64,000 nt of DNA from Xylocopa sonorina (taxonomy: Eukaryota; Arthropoda; Insecta; Hymenoptera; Apidae): contig NW_027490123.1 in assembly GCF_050948175.1 (NCBI RefSeq), forward strand, positions 1,178,001 through 1,242,000, given 5' to 3'. The notes below the pieces were generated by a model that had not been told where the DNA came from, ran no database searches, and saw only the letters and a list, made by a program, of their open reading frames with translations. Shown here piece by piece: positions 46,867-57,599 of the stretch. Made by a program: the position numbers and the translations under genes. Each line of letters starts with the position of its first letter. Within the stretch, counting starts at the first letter, position 1.

Positions 46867-48661
46867 GTAATGCAACACAGTATAGTAAATTCTAAAGCAA
46901 GGTTCCACGCAGAGTCCAACATTACGATATTTACATTCATATCGAGACACGCGTCTCTTGTTTGTCGTAAAGACGATGCATCTTCTATTTCAGTTTTTTC
47001 TTCGTGGTTCATACAGTGAAGGAAAATGCCGTTCTGTTGGCCGTAATGGATTGTTGTTGTCTCTCTGATGATATTAAGAAATATTCATATGATAATTTTT
47101 CAGCATTTTTCGGATTAAATTTAAGTGAAATTTAGCCATAGATTTCGGTTTTCTTGTGTTATCCTTGTAAACACAATATGCATTCCATACTCATATGTTC
47201 AGCAAATGAAAAAATATTTACGTTACCATTTTAGTGATTTCCGTGTCGAATTTATAGTGATTATCACTATGTCGGCTTTGTCGACACAACCCATGCAAGT
47301 ATTACAGTTAATGACGCATAGGCGTTTTTGAATAATTTTGTTTCCTCCATGCCTAACAACCGTTGCAGACTCTGAAGTATAGTGGACATAAAAAATATAT
47401 AAATATATAAATATATAAATATAGTATCATAGTGGATAGCATATATATTTCTTTTTTATCCAGCCATTTCACAACTAATAAATTTTTAGTTGGCCAGGAA
47501 GATGCCCCTCCTTTTCTCAGTGTATCAGTAATCTATGGTATTCCTTGTCGCTTTTTTGCTACGGTCTCTCACGCATTTGTATGATTATTATATAGTAAAT
47601 TAAACAAAGCTGGACTTGAATACCAATTATCTAGGTAAACTGTATGTCCCTTTCCTAGATAGGGCGCCATTAGGGCTTCTGCTATCGTTCTCGATTTTCT
47701 AATTTTCTTATTTTGGCTGTTGATTATAGTCGACGACCCAGCGTAAACAATAAGTTCTTGTACAGAACCAGTTCGACAATCACAAAGAATACATGATTTT
47801 ATCCCAAATCTACCTCTTTTCGAAGGAATGTATTGTTCGAATGAAAGCCGCCCTTTATATAGATGTATACTCTCATCGATGCATAATTTTTGGTAATGAT
47901 AGAATGAATGGCAGAAATTTTCTGGAACATATCAATCACGTTCCTTATTATATATAATTTATCATTGGTATATGTGATATCTTGACTGAAATGTAGCAAC
48001 GATAACGATTTAAAATAGCTGTCTCTATGCATAATCTCAGCAAAAATGTCACTACGCAGGAATTTGTTTACCCTCCAGTATTCCTTTAAGGACAACTTCT
48101 TGTTGCGTGTCATTAGAAATGACACAGCAAAAAAGCAGTAAATTTCGGACAGCATTGTCGCTTCACCATCTTTCATATTATTGTTATTTTTTTCCAATAG
48201 GCATTTGTTTCATTTAAAATAAATTGCTCGAACTCGTCTGAAGCAAAGAGTTCAAAGTAATCAATTGCTTTTTCTGATCTGTTAATGTTTGGTATAATTC
48301 CTGTATTTTCTGGGGTAAATGGATGTAACTTAGGGATGAATGTGTTTGGCGTCCAGGAATCACAATGGTCCTTATTTTCTCGCTCATTGTTCTCTACTTC
48401 TGAGTCTGAGGTACTACATATATACTTTCTTTTTTTGTGCTCAGCGAAATGATCTTCGTTTTCACTCACGGTATCATTTTCGTAATCAGTTAATCCAATC
48501 AAGAATTGAATTCCTTTTGAACTCCATCCAGAAATTGTAAGGAGGGTGCAATTAAAAATTAAAAAACAAATTTTACGCAAACATAAAACTAAAATTTTTA
48601 GATAATCATTTATAACCTTAGAATTTACCTCAACTGTAAAAGTCGACAATAATCTATTCAA
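46867..48661 (-). pseudogene. piggyBac transposase 1, frameshifted, with AT-repeat insertion
   Basis: Pieces in order on the - strand: acidic N-terminus (48480-48180: SENEDHFAEHKKRKYICSTS), NETNAYWKK, then FFAVSFLMTRNKKLSLKEYW and LHFSQD (48197-47930). The DDE core follows with IDESIHLYKGRLSFEQYIPS (first Asp), KRGRFGIKSCILCDCRTG and YLGKGHTVYLDNWYSSP (second Asp). Later come CMGCVDKADIVITI (third Asp), FFHLLNICVWNAYC and the cysteine-rich tail ending near 46867 (YECKYRNVGLCVEPCF). Stops, frameshifts and a short (atataa)n run at 47395-47425 interrupt it. It would have cut and pasted the element at TTAA. Confidence 0.88.
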
Positions 48662-48854
48662 CTTACATGTTGTCCGACTTATATTAGTTCAAGTAAGATC
48701 TTATATTATAATCCCTGTTTTTTATTATAGTTTTGTGCCTTGCAAATACTTCGTATGTCGAATATGTGTTTGGCAGGCTTTAGTACAGTACGAGCCACTA
48801 GATTCAAAAGATATTCTACCGATACGGTAGATTCTGTTTTAGCAACGGAGTCAG

Positions 48855-48992
48855 CGTAGGTGATCACGCGGCACCGACTATAGTTGGCACCCGTACGCAC
48901 AGCAGGTCTGGCGAACATCGACTATAGCCGGCATCAGTACGCACAGCACTTCGCGCGGCCGCCGGCTATAGTTGGTGTCCGTAGTGAAAGGG
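48855..48992 (-). repeat. Subterminal repeats at one piggyBac 1 end
   Basis: Three copies of a ccgactatagttggcaccc / ccggcatcagtacgcacagca-like motif lie in tandem just inside the right terminal repeat, about 45 bp apart. piggyBac-family ends often carry internal repeats that bind transposase. They are GC-rich in an AT-rich region. Confidence 0.7.
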
Positions 48993-48996
48993 TTAG

Positions 48997-50040
48997 AACA
49001 TCACGAAATGATATAAAATTAGATGAGATTTTAAATGTAATATATGATATATAAAATATATGATAAGTGTAAGTATATGTACCAATTTGATGTAACTAAT
49101 TAAAACAGTATGGAATGATACAAAACTAGATAGGACTTTAGGTGTAATGGAGCATTTAGAGGGGATATTATATATACACTTAAATAAAATTTATGATAAA
49201 TGTGAACATATATACTAATTTGAAATACTTATTTAACACATCATAAAATGATATAAAATTACATAGGAATATGGATGCATTAGAGTATTTAGAGGGGATA
49301 TTCTCTTTGAATTTAACTAAAATACATGGTAAGTGTAAGCATATACATTGGTTTGAAATATTTACTTCAAACATAGTAAAATTATATAGTATTAGGTAGG
49401 AATGCAGATCTAATGGAATATTTAGTGGGGATATTTTATTTAGAATCGACTATCATATATGATAAGTGTAAATATATGTACTAATTTGAAATATATATTT
49501 AAAATGTAAAGAAATAATACAAAATTAGATAAGATTTTAGATACAATGGAGTATTTAGAGGATATTCTATTTAGGATTAACTAAAACATATGTTAAGTTG
49601 AAGCATATATAATAATTTGAAATAATTATTTAAAGCGTCATGAAATTATATATAATGAGGCACAATTTTAGTTGTAATTTAACGTTTCGAGGGGAAATCC
49701 TTTTTACAATTAAAATAAATGTCTGCAAATATTTGTACCAATTTGAAATATTTATTTAAAATATCATGAAATAGTACGAAATTAGATGGAATTTTAGATG
49801 TAATGGACTATTTAGAGAGGGTATTCTATTAGCAATCAATTAAAATATATGATAAGAATAAATATATATACTAATATGGAATATTTATTATTAGAAAATC
49901 ATAAAATAATGTAAAATTAATTAGGATTTTGGATGTAATAGGGTATTTAGTAATGGTAATCTATTGACAATCAACTGAAATACACGATAAGAGTAAACAT
50001 ATATAATAACTTGAAACATGCACTTAGAATATCATGAAGT
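48997..50040 (+). repeat. 131-bp tandem repeat, about eight units
   Basis: The core tcatgaaatgatacaaaattaga recurs at about 49008, 49115, 49248, 49379, 49512, 49643, 49769, 49905 and 50033, mostly 126-136 bp apart. Units contain tttagaggggatattctatt and atatatgataagtgtaa. Exit into the 174-bp satellite at catgaagtgctatttctaca, as at 37050. Confidence 0.9.
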
Positions 50041-50881
50041 GCTATTTCTACAGACACGTTCAGATAAAGAACATTGAATTGTAGAACTAAGAAGCGCCAT
50101 CGCATTGCATTGAAAGTCAATTACTTTGACAAGCTGATACTTAGAAGTGCAGAATAGTTATACGGAACTGTAGATATTACACATTTTGTAACGTAGTACC
50201 AGGTAAACGTAACTGCGTTGTGTAGATACCTACAACTCGCTTACTTTGAAACGTAGAACTAAAAAGCTGTATGGACCATTGGAAGTCAATTACTATGTCA
50301 ATTTGACAGTTAGAAGAGCCAACAGTTACATGGATCTGTAGGAATTGCATACATTGTTATGAAGTACCTAGTAAGCAAAATTGATATGTATAGAAACTAA
50401 AAACTAACATACATTGAAACGCTGAACTGAGAAACGCCATCGCATTGCATGGAGCATTATAACTCTATTACTCTAACACGTAGGCACAATGAAGCGCCTA
50501 CTCACTGCGTGGACCTGTAGACGCCACATCCTTTAGAATTGTAAACGGAGTTAAGCATATTGGAATGCTTAGAAGATTGTACCCTACTCACTTCGAAACG
50601 CTGAAGTTAAACGCGACCATTGCGATATATAAAGCATTAGACCCCTATTGCTTTGAAACGCAGACACTATGAAACGACAGCTCTTTACATTCAGCAGGAG
50701 GATTCACTATCATTTAAAGCGTACAAGCAGATATGTTTTATGCGATGCGTAGGAAATTTGAACCTACTTCCATTGAAACGTTAAAATGACAATCGTCACA
50801 GAAATGAATAAAGCTCCATTGCTTTGAAACGCAAATACTATGAAGCGCCATCCAGTTGCATGCAACATTAGAATAGATTCC
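50041..50881 (-). repeat. 174-bp satellite S2, - orientation, ends at an inversion breakpoint
   Basis: S2 monomers in reverse. The array stops inside a monomer at 50881 (acattagaatagattcc). It continues in correct phase if joined to the reverse complement of 52249 and below. Confidence 0.9.
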
Positions 50882-51178
50882 TTTTAGGCTTTTCTTATCA
50901 ATAGGGAAAATTTTTGGACTTGGCTCACCTGTAAAATCTGATGTGGTAGGAATTTTATCGACATCTGACCATTCTTCGCTGTAACTATACAATCCTGTGA
51001 ACATTACACAATGACTGGAATCATCGGAATCACTTGAATGCTGTAGTGGAATGGCTGTTGATCTTATTCTTGGACCCACATCAATATAACAGTCCTCGAC
51101 TTTTATATCAAAATCTTCTGAATGTACCGAATAATCCGATAGAGAGTCAGCAATATACTCATCAATAGTATCACTCAT
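50882..51178 (-). pseudogene. piggyBac transposase 2, N-terminal part
   Basis: ATG at 51178; MSDTIDEYIADSLSDYSVHS and a run of Asp/Ser-rich acidic sequence (HSSDSDDSSH) as in piggyBac N-termini, ending KIFPIDKKSLKG at the breakpoint. The last 45 codons of the apparent ORF (to 50738) are translated satellite, not protein. Confidence 0.75.
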
Positions 51179-51528
51179 ATTATGTGGGTAAAAAGTTACA
51201 AAATAATAAACCTTGTTATACTGGTAAACTAGAAGCGTAAGCCTACGAAACGGAAGATGAAATGCAATGTTCTAGAATAATTCTTGCTTTGATTGTTTCC
51301 AAACTATCGCATAAGTTTTATGTCTTGGGCATAAGAAATGAAGATCGGCATAACCATGGCAAGTACATATAAATCGATGTACAAGATACTCAAACCTGTA
51401 AAAAAATTGCACATCATAGTGGGATCAGCGCACAAGCGTCAGACTCAGAAACCCGCGTTTTCACGGGGCCGGCGCTCAAGTGACATACTCAAAAACCTGC
51501 GTTATCGCGGGGACGGCTGTCAATGTGT
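50882..51528 (-). mobile_element. piggyBac-family transposon 2, 5' part (inverted piece)
   Basis: On the - strand it holds the element end (51528, next to TTAA at 51529-51532), GC-rich subterminal repeats (aaacccgcgttttcacggggccgg-like twice at 51450-51520), an untranslated region and the transposase N-terminus. It is cut at 50882 inside the gene. The rest of the element lies at 52255-53635 in the opposite orientation. Confidence 0.8.
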
Positions 51529-51532
51529 TAAC

Positions 51533-52249
51533 AGCTTCAGGTCTTCAAAAGAATGTGAATTGTACAGTTCCATGCAATGGAATGGAGCTTCATAGTGTCT
51601 GCGTGTCAAAGCGGAAGAGTACTAATGCGATGGCACATAGCATTTCATCGCTTCGAGGTAACTAAGCGGTATACTTCGATGCATGGCATTATGCTTATCT
51701 GCTTCTACATTTCAAGAGAAAGTAAATGCTAGAGCTCCTTGCACCTGGATTGCGCTTCATAGTGTCTGCGTGGCAAATCAATGGTGTTCTAAAAAACACC
51801 ATGCATTCCAATGGCCCACCTCATCTCAACGATTCGAAGTTAGTGAGCTGTAATCTTCTATGAATAGCATTGTGCTCATCTGCTTTTGCACTACAACAGA
51901 AAGTGAATCCTACAGTTCTAAGCAACAGGGACGAGTTTCATAATGTCTGCCAGTCAAAGCAACGGAGTTCTAATGCTCCATTCAATGGTGTCGCGCATCT
52001 CATTTCAACGTTTCAAAGTAAGTAAGTTGCAATCCTCCATACATAGCATTTTGTTTATCTATTTCTACATTTCTAAAAAATGTGAATTCTACAGTTCCAA
52101 GCAACTGGATAGCGTTCCACAGTGTCTCGGTGTCGATACAGTAGAGTCCTAATGCTCCATGCAATGCGATGGCGCATCTCATTTCAACGTTCTGAGTAAG
52201 TAATTTGTAATTCTCTATGTATAGCATTATGCTTATTTGCTTCTACAAT
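51533..52249 (+). repeat. 174-bp satellite S2, + orientation, inside the inverted segment
   Basis: Four S2 monomers (gcgcatctcatttcaacg near 51993 and 52172). It begins at the TTAA next to piggyBac 2 and ends at the breakpoint near 52250. Confidence 0.9.
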
Positions 52250-52254
52250 TAAAA

Positions 52255-53635
52255 ATTTTCTTTTCTTCTAGACACCAACTGGCCTGGCAGCCAATGACAG
52301 AAAACGAAGTGAACATTTTTATTGGTGTCCTGCTTATATTGGTTGTAGCGCCACTGCTAGAAATTAGATTATATTGAACTCAAAAAAAGGATATGTATAC
52401 AAGCGTGGATATGAAAAGCGCGACCGGTTTACATCGATACATAGATATTTACACTTATCCTACATTTTCACGGCTTGGACTGAGGACCGTTTAAATAAAC
52501 TTAGAAATATTGTTAACGAAATTGTCGACACTTTCAAAATTACTGTTAAGACTTGTAAAAATATTGTAATCGACGAAACCATGGTTTCGTGTCGAGGACG
52601 CCTCAGTTCTTGCCAATATATCCCAGGAAAGCGGCATAAATATGGTATAAGACTTTGTAAACTGTGCCTTCCGGAAGGATACAGTCACAACATTCTTATT
52701 TTCGTCGGAAAAAATGCAACCATAATAGTTAAAGCACATGCGCATGCTGTTGTTATGACGTTGGAAGTTGAATTATTATTTGGAAGCCGCATATTATACG
52801 CAGATAGTTTTGACAATAGTGTCCCATTGGCCGAGGAACTTCTGCAAAAGGGAACATTTATTTGTGGTACAGTAAAAATTAATAAAAAATTTCCCCAGCT
52901 GCATGCCATACGAAAACAGCAACGGTGTGGCTTTATGTATTTTCAAAATCGGAGCGGCTTTAAATTTTTAAAGTGGACGGATAAGAGGCCGGTATGCATA
53001 CTAGCCACTTCTGAAAACCACAAATGTGTTACTGTCCAGGGTAGTAACAATAAGTTAAAGCCGGACATTGTGTTCCTTTATAACAAAGCTAAGAAGGGGT
53101 TTGATCATCTGACCAGATGTCTTCTTATCACAGTTGATTACGCAGAACAGTAAAGTGGTATAGAAAAATAGTTATCGAATTAGTATGCGGGGCTTCTCTC
53201 GTCAATGCCTGTTATATATATAGCAAATGGAGTACTAAAGGTATGAAAATATTAAACTTCCGCGAAAAAGTTATCGATTATCTCTTCAATACAGTGGATC
53301 ATCACGGTGAACAAACGTCATCTGAAACTTAAGCAGTGCCTAAGAAACGTACACATTTTCTGCGGTGGTTCCAAGGACGTGCGAGAAAAACGAGACAGGG
53401 ATGTAAAGAATATTATAAACGGATGTCTAGAATAAATGGTAGGCAGTATGCCGCAAATAAGGCGATAAAAGTAAAAACCTGTTGTAACCGATGTAAAGAC
53501 CAACCGAAACTCTACCCAACATGTATTGAAAAATTACATAAAAAGATTAAATAATTATGTTAAGTTTATAATATTGATTTGTTATGTTTTAAGTATTGAA
53601 AGTTTGTTTACAATGCGGAGAATTATATCACAACA
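52255..53635 (+). pseudogene. piggyBac transposase 2, catalytic core and C-terminus
   Basis: MTENEVNIFIGVLLILVVAP precedes a stop and frameshift. The main frame (52374-53153, 259 aa) then gives YEKRDRFTSIHRYLHLS, VIDETMVSCRGRLSSCQYIP (first Asp), SRILYADSFDNSVPLAEELL (second Asp) and KKGFDHLTR (third Asp position). A frameshift at about 53150 leads to VKWYRKIVIELVCGASLVNA and, after one stop, the Cys-rich C-terminus (53336-53554; CCNRCKDQPKLYPTC). The catalytic Asps remain and decay is mainly by frameshift. A clear terminal repeat at the 3' end (to about 53635) was not found. Confidence 0.88.
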
Positions 53636-54920
53636 GCTTTGACAAGCAGACAATAAGAATCCCCAGCCCGGTGCAAGGATCAGTCGAATTTACATTCGTT
53701 TGAAGTGTAGAAATAGGTAAGGGTAATGCGATACATAGAACATTACAACATTCTTGCTTTCGAACGTTGAAATGAGATACTGCACCGCACCGCATACAGT
53801 ATTGGAACTCCATTGTTTTTACACGAAGACACTATGAAACGCCGTCCCGATGCATATGTCTGTAGAATTCAGATTCTTCTGAGGTGTAGATGCAAATAAA
53901 CATAATGCTATGCGTAGAAGATTACAGCTCACTTACTTTGTAACGTTGAAATGAAAAGTGCTATCGCATTGTGTGGAGTAGTAAACTCTAATGCTTCGAC
54001 ACGCAGACACTGTGATCTACCTTCTTGTTGCATGGAACTGTAGAATTCAAATTCTTTTGAACTGTAGAAGCAGATAAGCATAATTCTATGCATGGAGGAT
54101 TACAGCTTACATAATTTGAAATCATGAAATGACATGCACAATTGCATTGCATGGAGCATTAGAACTCCATTCCATTCACACGCAGGCACTACGAGCCGCT
54201 ACCTCTTTGCATGGAGATGTAACATTCACTTTCTATGGAAATGTAGAAGAAGATATGCATAATGCTATGCTTAGCATATTTCAGCGTACTTAATTTGAAA
54301 CGTTGCAATGATATGCCGCATAGCAATGCATGGAACATTAAACCTCCATTGCTTTGACACGTAGACATTATGAAGTCACTTCCTCTTGCATGAAACTGTA
54401 GAACTCACATACAGGATCCTTACTTTGAAACTTTGAAACTTTGAAATGACAAGAGCCATTCGCATTACATGGAGCACTGCAACTCCATTGCTTTGACACG
54501 CAGACACACTGAAGCGCCATCCCGTTGCACGGAACTGTGGAATTCATATTTATAGGAAGTGTAGATGCCGATAAGCATAATGTTATTAATTGAAGATTGC
54601 AGCTTACTTACTTTGAAACGTTTAAATGGGATGCGCTGTCGCATTGCATGGTACTTTAGAACTCTACCGCTTTGACACGCAGACACTATGAAGCGCTATT
54701 CCATTCCATGGAAATGTATAATTCACAATCTTTGGAAATGTAGAAGCAAATAAGCATATTGCTTTGTTTAGAAGTTTTAGCTCACTTAATTTGAAAATTT
54801 GCAATGAGATGCGCCTCTGAATTGCATGAAGTACTAGACCTCTTCCCTTTTCACAAGCAGACTCTGTACAGCGCCATCCCGTTGCATGAAACAGTAGAAA
54901 TCACAATCATTAGGCATAAT
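53636..54920 (-). repeat. 174-bp satellite S2, - orientation
   Basis: About seven reverse S2 monomers (gaaatgagatgcgcc, aagcgccatcccgttgcatgg). It ends where Copia sequence begins, near 54920. Confidence 0.92.
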
Positions 54921-55259
54921 ATTATCTATTGGCCATGATTTCTATTGCTTTTTCAAGATTTTTCATCAAACATGGTTTTTAGAGTCTTATCATGAATATA
55001 AGCTGTGGAACCGAAAATTCGTAAATACTTTACTTTAGGCTTTTTATCAAGCCACATTTCAAATGGCGTTTTACTTTACTTTAAAGCCTTTGTCGGGCTT
55101 AAGTTTATTAAATACGTCACAGTTGAAGCTCCTTCCACCCGAAACAGTTTATTTAAACTGGCACCACTTATCATCGTGCGTACCTTTTCTGTAACGCTTC
55201 TGACCATTCTCTCAGAAACACCAATTTGGGAGTTCGCGGAACTGTTAGATGGTAACTAG

Positions 55260-55906
55260 TACCCTTTTCTACACAATAACCTTTCATCTCATTTGACAGA
55301 TATTCTCTGCCATTATCGCTATACAACTAAACAACTTTTAAATTAAAATGAGCCTCGCATCCAGTTGCAAAATCTTTAAGTGCAGAAAATACTGCTGATT
55401 TATATGTAATCAGGTATGCTACACGGTAAAGTGTATATTCGTCCACAAACAGGAGAAAATAATTCTTTCCGTTAATAGTTGTAAGAATAATAAAACAAGA
55501 TACATCTGAATAAATTGAAGCAGCTGAGCTGCTTCGGTTTGCTGTAAAGATGGAGGAAGAAAGCAGGAAGGAAAAGAGAGGGGAAGAACGTTTCATCCCG
55601 GGCCTGCTAGTGGACTCATCAGTAAGGCTACCTAGCAGGCCCTTCCTTAGACGCTGGGATATTAGGGACAGTTCAGAACTTCTATATATTGGAAAGGATG
55701 GGTCATCGAGTACTTGCAGGAAAGTGTAAACGGTACTGTCCCTCTAGTGGCGAGTGCCGCCACAAAATAATAAACAATGGTCGCTTTACATGCTCCATAT
55801 TCTTTACCTTTTCGAATGATAACCGTGCTTGCTTACCTTTAATGCAAGCCTCACATAAATTATCATTCGGCACTATCATTTCAATATGATTTACATCATT
55901 GATCAT
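55260..55906 (-). pseudogene. Copia GAG-pre-integrase and partial integrase core
   Basis: 55906-55703 gives CEACIKGKQARLSFEKVKN (the pre-integrase cysteine motif) and KRPLFI. After an unrelated insert the core resumes with NGKNYFLLFVDEYTLYRVAY (first Asp) in 55596-55327 and YSDNGREYLSNEMKGYC (second Asp) just below 55330. Further remnants to 54980 follow in changing frames. Confidence 0.8.
55545..55765. other. Small insertion in Copia with an 11-bp perfect hairpin
   Basis: Between the pre-integrase and integrase motifs about 200 bp do not fit Copia. Inside, gggcctgctag (55600-55610) and ctagcaggccc (55632-55642) form a perfect inverted repeat with a 21-bp loop. It could be a small foldback element or a filler at a rearrangement. 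Borders are approximate. Confidence 0.5.
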
Positions 55907-56116
55907 TTTTTTTATTCTTCAATTCTACGAATTTTGATCTTCCAATGTGGCCCAAATGCTGATGCGACAGTTCATAGTCATTATTTATTGCACTATGAAT
56001 CTGGTGATTAATCAACTTCTCACCATTTTTCATTTGAAAATCAGTAATAGATAAGCTATTTTATTCCTTACCTTTGATTATTTTCTGACCAGTTTTCATC
56101 TGACTGTTTCCATCTG

Positions 56117-56386
56117 TTACAAATACGATGTCCATTCCTCCTTCTTGCATCCCTCTATCGGACAGCACCTTTCTGCCACCGAAATCTTCAAGGGTAGACT
56201 CTCGAATGTCGAAAAGACATTATCACATTTGACAATGTGATCCAACGCTCCGGAATCCAACAGAAACTTTAATTTGTTTTTATCGTCTTCCCCATTTTCA
56301 TTGTACCCCGTCTTAAAGGCAAACGAGGATGACCAAATCTTTGCAATATCCAATTCTTCTGTTACTTGAGCTGCTTGGGCGATCAC
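56117..56386 (-). pseudogene. Copia aspartic protease
   Basis: KNKLKFLLDSGALDHIVKCD, then NVFSTFESLPLKISVAER: LLDSGA-DHI is the Copia protease active-site motif, with Asp kept. The frame closes with GCKKEEWTSYL after a frameshift. Confidence 0.82.
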
Positions 56387-56399
56387 CTTTTTCTTTTCC

Positions 56400-57095
56400 G
56401 CGTGCTGGACCGTTCTTTTATAATAGCAACATTCTTTTATTTTATGCCCTTTCGCCCACTATCATGGCATTTTATATTTATCGTTTCTTTGGCCATTTAA
56501 ATTATCTCTATCTGTATGTATCTTCTCAGTATGTAATACTTTCGCGCTTGTCGAGCAGCCTGTTCGTAATTTTACTTCATGGACCAATAAACCAGTTTCT
56601 ACAAATGCTAATGTTAGATTGTCCTCGGGAAATGTTCTATTGCCGTAATTACTCGCCATAGCACGTTGGAAGGATTAGTAGTAAATGAAAAGCTTTATCC
56701 GTTTCTTCTAATTTTACATACGCTACTAAAAGTTCCGTGATTATGTCGTTGAGTGGTGTAAAATGTTTGATCAAGGGCTGCTCTCCCTGTAGTTTTAAAC
56801 TTAATAGTTTTTTTCTAACAGCCAATTGCGTTGCTAAATTATCCCTTTCATATATGCCATTCAATTTCTGCAAAACTTCAGCAGCAGTTTTCGCATTATT
56901 TGCGAAGCTCAAAATGGAATCTGCTAAATATTCAGCATCCTCTCTGCTCTCCTCCAATTTTCAGTTATTTTTACTGGAATGGGTTCATCAATAATTATCC
57001 AATTCGCTTAACAGTGCACCAATTCTTAATTGCAACATACTGTAGCGATCACCATCAAATTGTTTAATGTTCCTCTTGGTTTTCGTACTTTCCAT
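56400..57095 (-). pseudogene. Copia gag
   Basis: ATG at 57095 (MESTKTKRNIKQFDGDRYSM), then stops near 56990. It continues SREDAEYLADSILSFANNAK, TAAEVLQKLNGIYERDN, LLSLKLQGEQPLIKHF and LNDIITELL, the UBN2-type gag of Copia elements, then LTLAFVETGLLVHEV. A zinc knuckle is recognisable only in part around 56400-56450 (CYYKRTVQHAEKKK-like after a damaged CHDSG). Frameshift at about 56655. Confidence 0.8.
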
Positions 57096-57267
57096 ATTTC
57101 TCTTTTTTTTCATAAGGAAAGGTTTATATTCGCTAACAATGTTCCTTTAATAGTTTAAACACTTATATATACTTCTGATATTACACTTATAATCACATAA
57201 TCACGTACACAAAAGTTATCACTAAAAAGAATATCTACTAAAGTGTCAATACTATTAAAATACGTAA

Positions 57268-57283
57268 ACTGTGCCCATAACCT
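57268..57283 (-). other. Copia primer-binding site, initiator-Met tRNA type
   Basis: Reads ggttatgggcacag on the - strand, nearly the GGTTATGGGCCCAG used by Copia elements that prime with a fragment of initiator tRNA-Met. It fixes the LTR end and the element's orientation. Confidence 0.75.
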
Positions 57284-57599
57284 ATTGAATTATAGGTAAA
57301 TATAAATGAAAAGCTGTCCAAAGTTCTTTATAGTCTGTAACTTTATTCTTAAGGTTTGAAGGTACGTCTTTACGTTTTAAACGCTCTAATAATTGTGAGA
57401 ACACCGCATAGGAAATATAGCATTCTCCCTCCTAAAGAAATAGACGACGCAAAGTCTGCACGTGTTTTCCTTTCAGGCCACTAGGTATAAACAGTCGTGA
57501 ACTCTACTCGAACCGACAGAACTATTTCACAGTTTATATACTGGATTCTATTTCCTAACTCAAGATTCATTTTTGTTTCTCCGTTGACATTTGAAATAA
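57284..57599 (-). repeat. 5' LTR of the Copia element
   Basis: On the - strand it starts TGTCAACGG (57599) and ends immediately before the primer site. About 316 bp, AT-rich. No second LTR in the window. Confidence 0.65.

Larger units (their letters stand above)
46558..48992 (-). mobile_element. piggyBac-family DNA transposon 1, complete ends, dead
   Basis: A 2.4-kb element inserted in a 131-bp repeat at the unit's atttaaaacatc site. Flanks are ttat (46554-46557) and ttag (48993-48996), decayed forms of the TTAA target duplication. Terminal inverted repeats acctttcgctacgg (left) and ccctttcactacgg (reverse of right) differ at two bases. One transposase gene lies inside on the - strand. Confidence 0.9.
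54921..57599 (-). mobile_element. Copia retrotransposon, 3'-truncated
   Basis: On the - strand: LTR (57599-57284), a primer site, gag, protease, GAG-pre-integrase and the first part of the integrase core. The element is cut near 54921 before integrase ends, so reverse transcriptase and RNase H are absent. In Copia integrase precedes reverse transcriptase, consistent with what remains. Satellite on the two sides is in opposite orientation, so the lost part was probably removed by a rearrangement. Confidence 0.88.

Noticed and set aside
48706..48918. 70-aa - strand ORF upstream of piggyBac 1 transposase
   Set aside because: It runs through the GC-rich subterminal repeats; composition follows the repeats, not a protein.
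50738..50881. C-terminal 45 residues of the ORF ending at 50738
   Set aside because: This part is satellite translated after the piggyBac breakpoint; it is not transposase.
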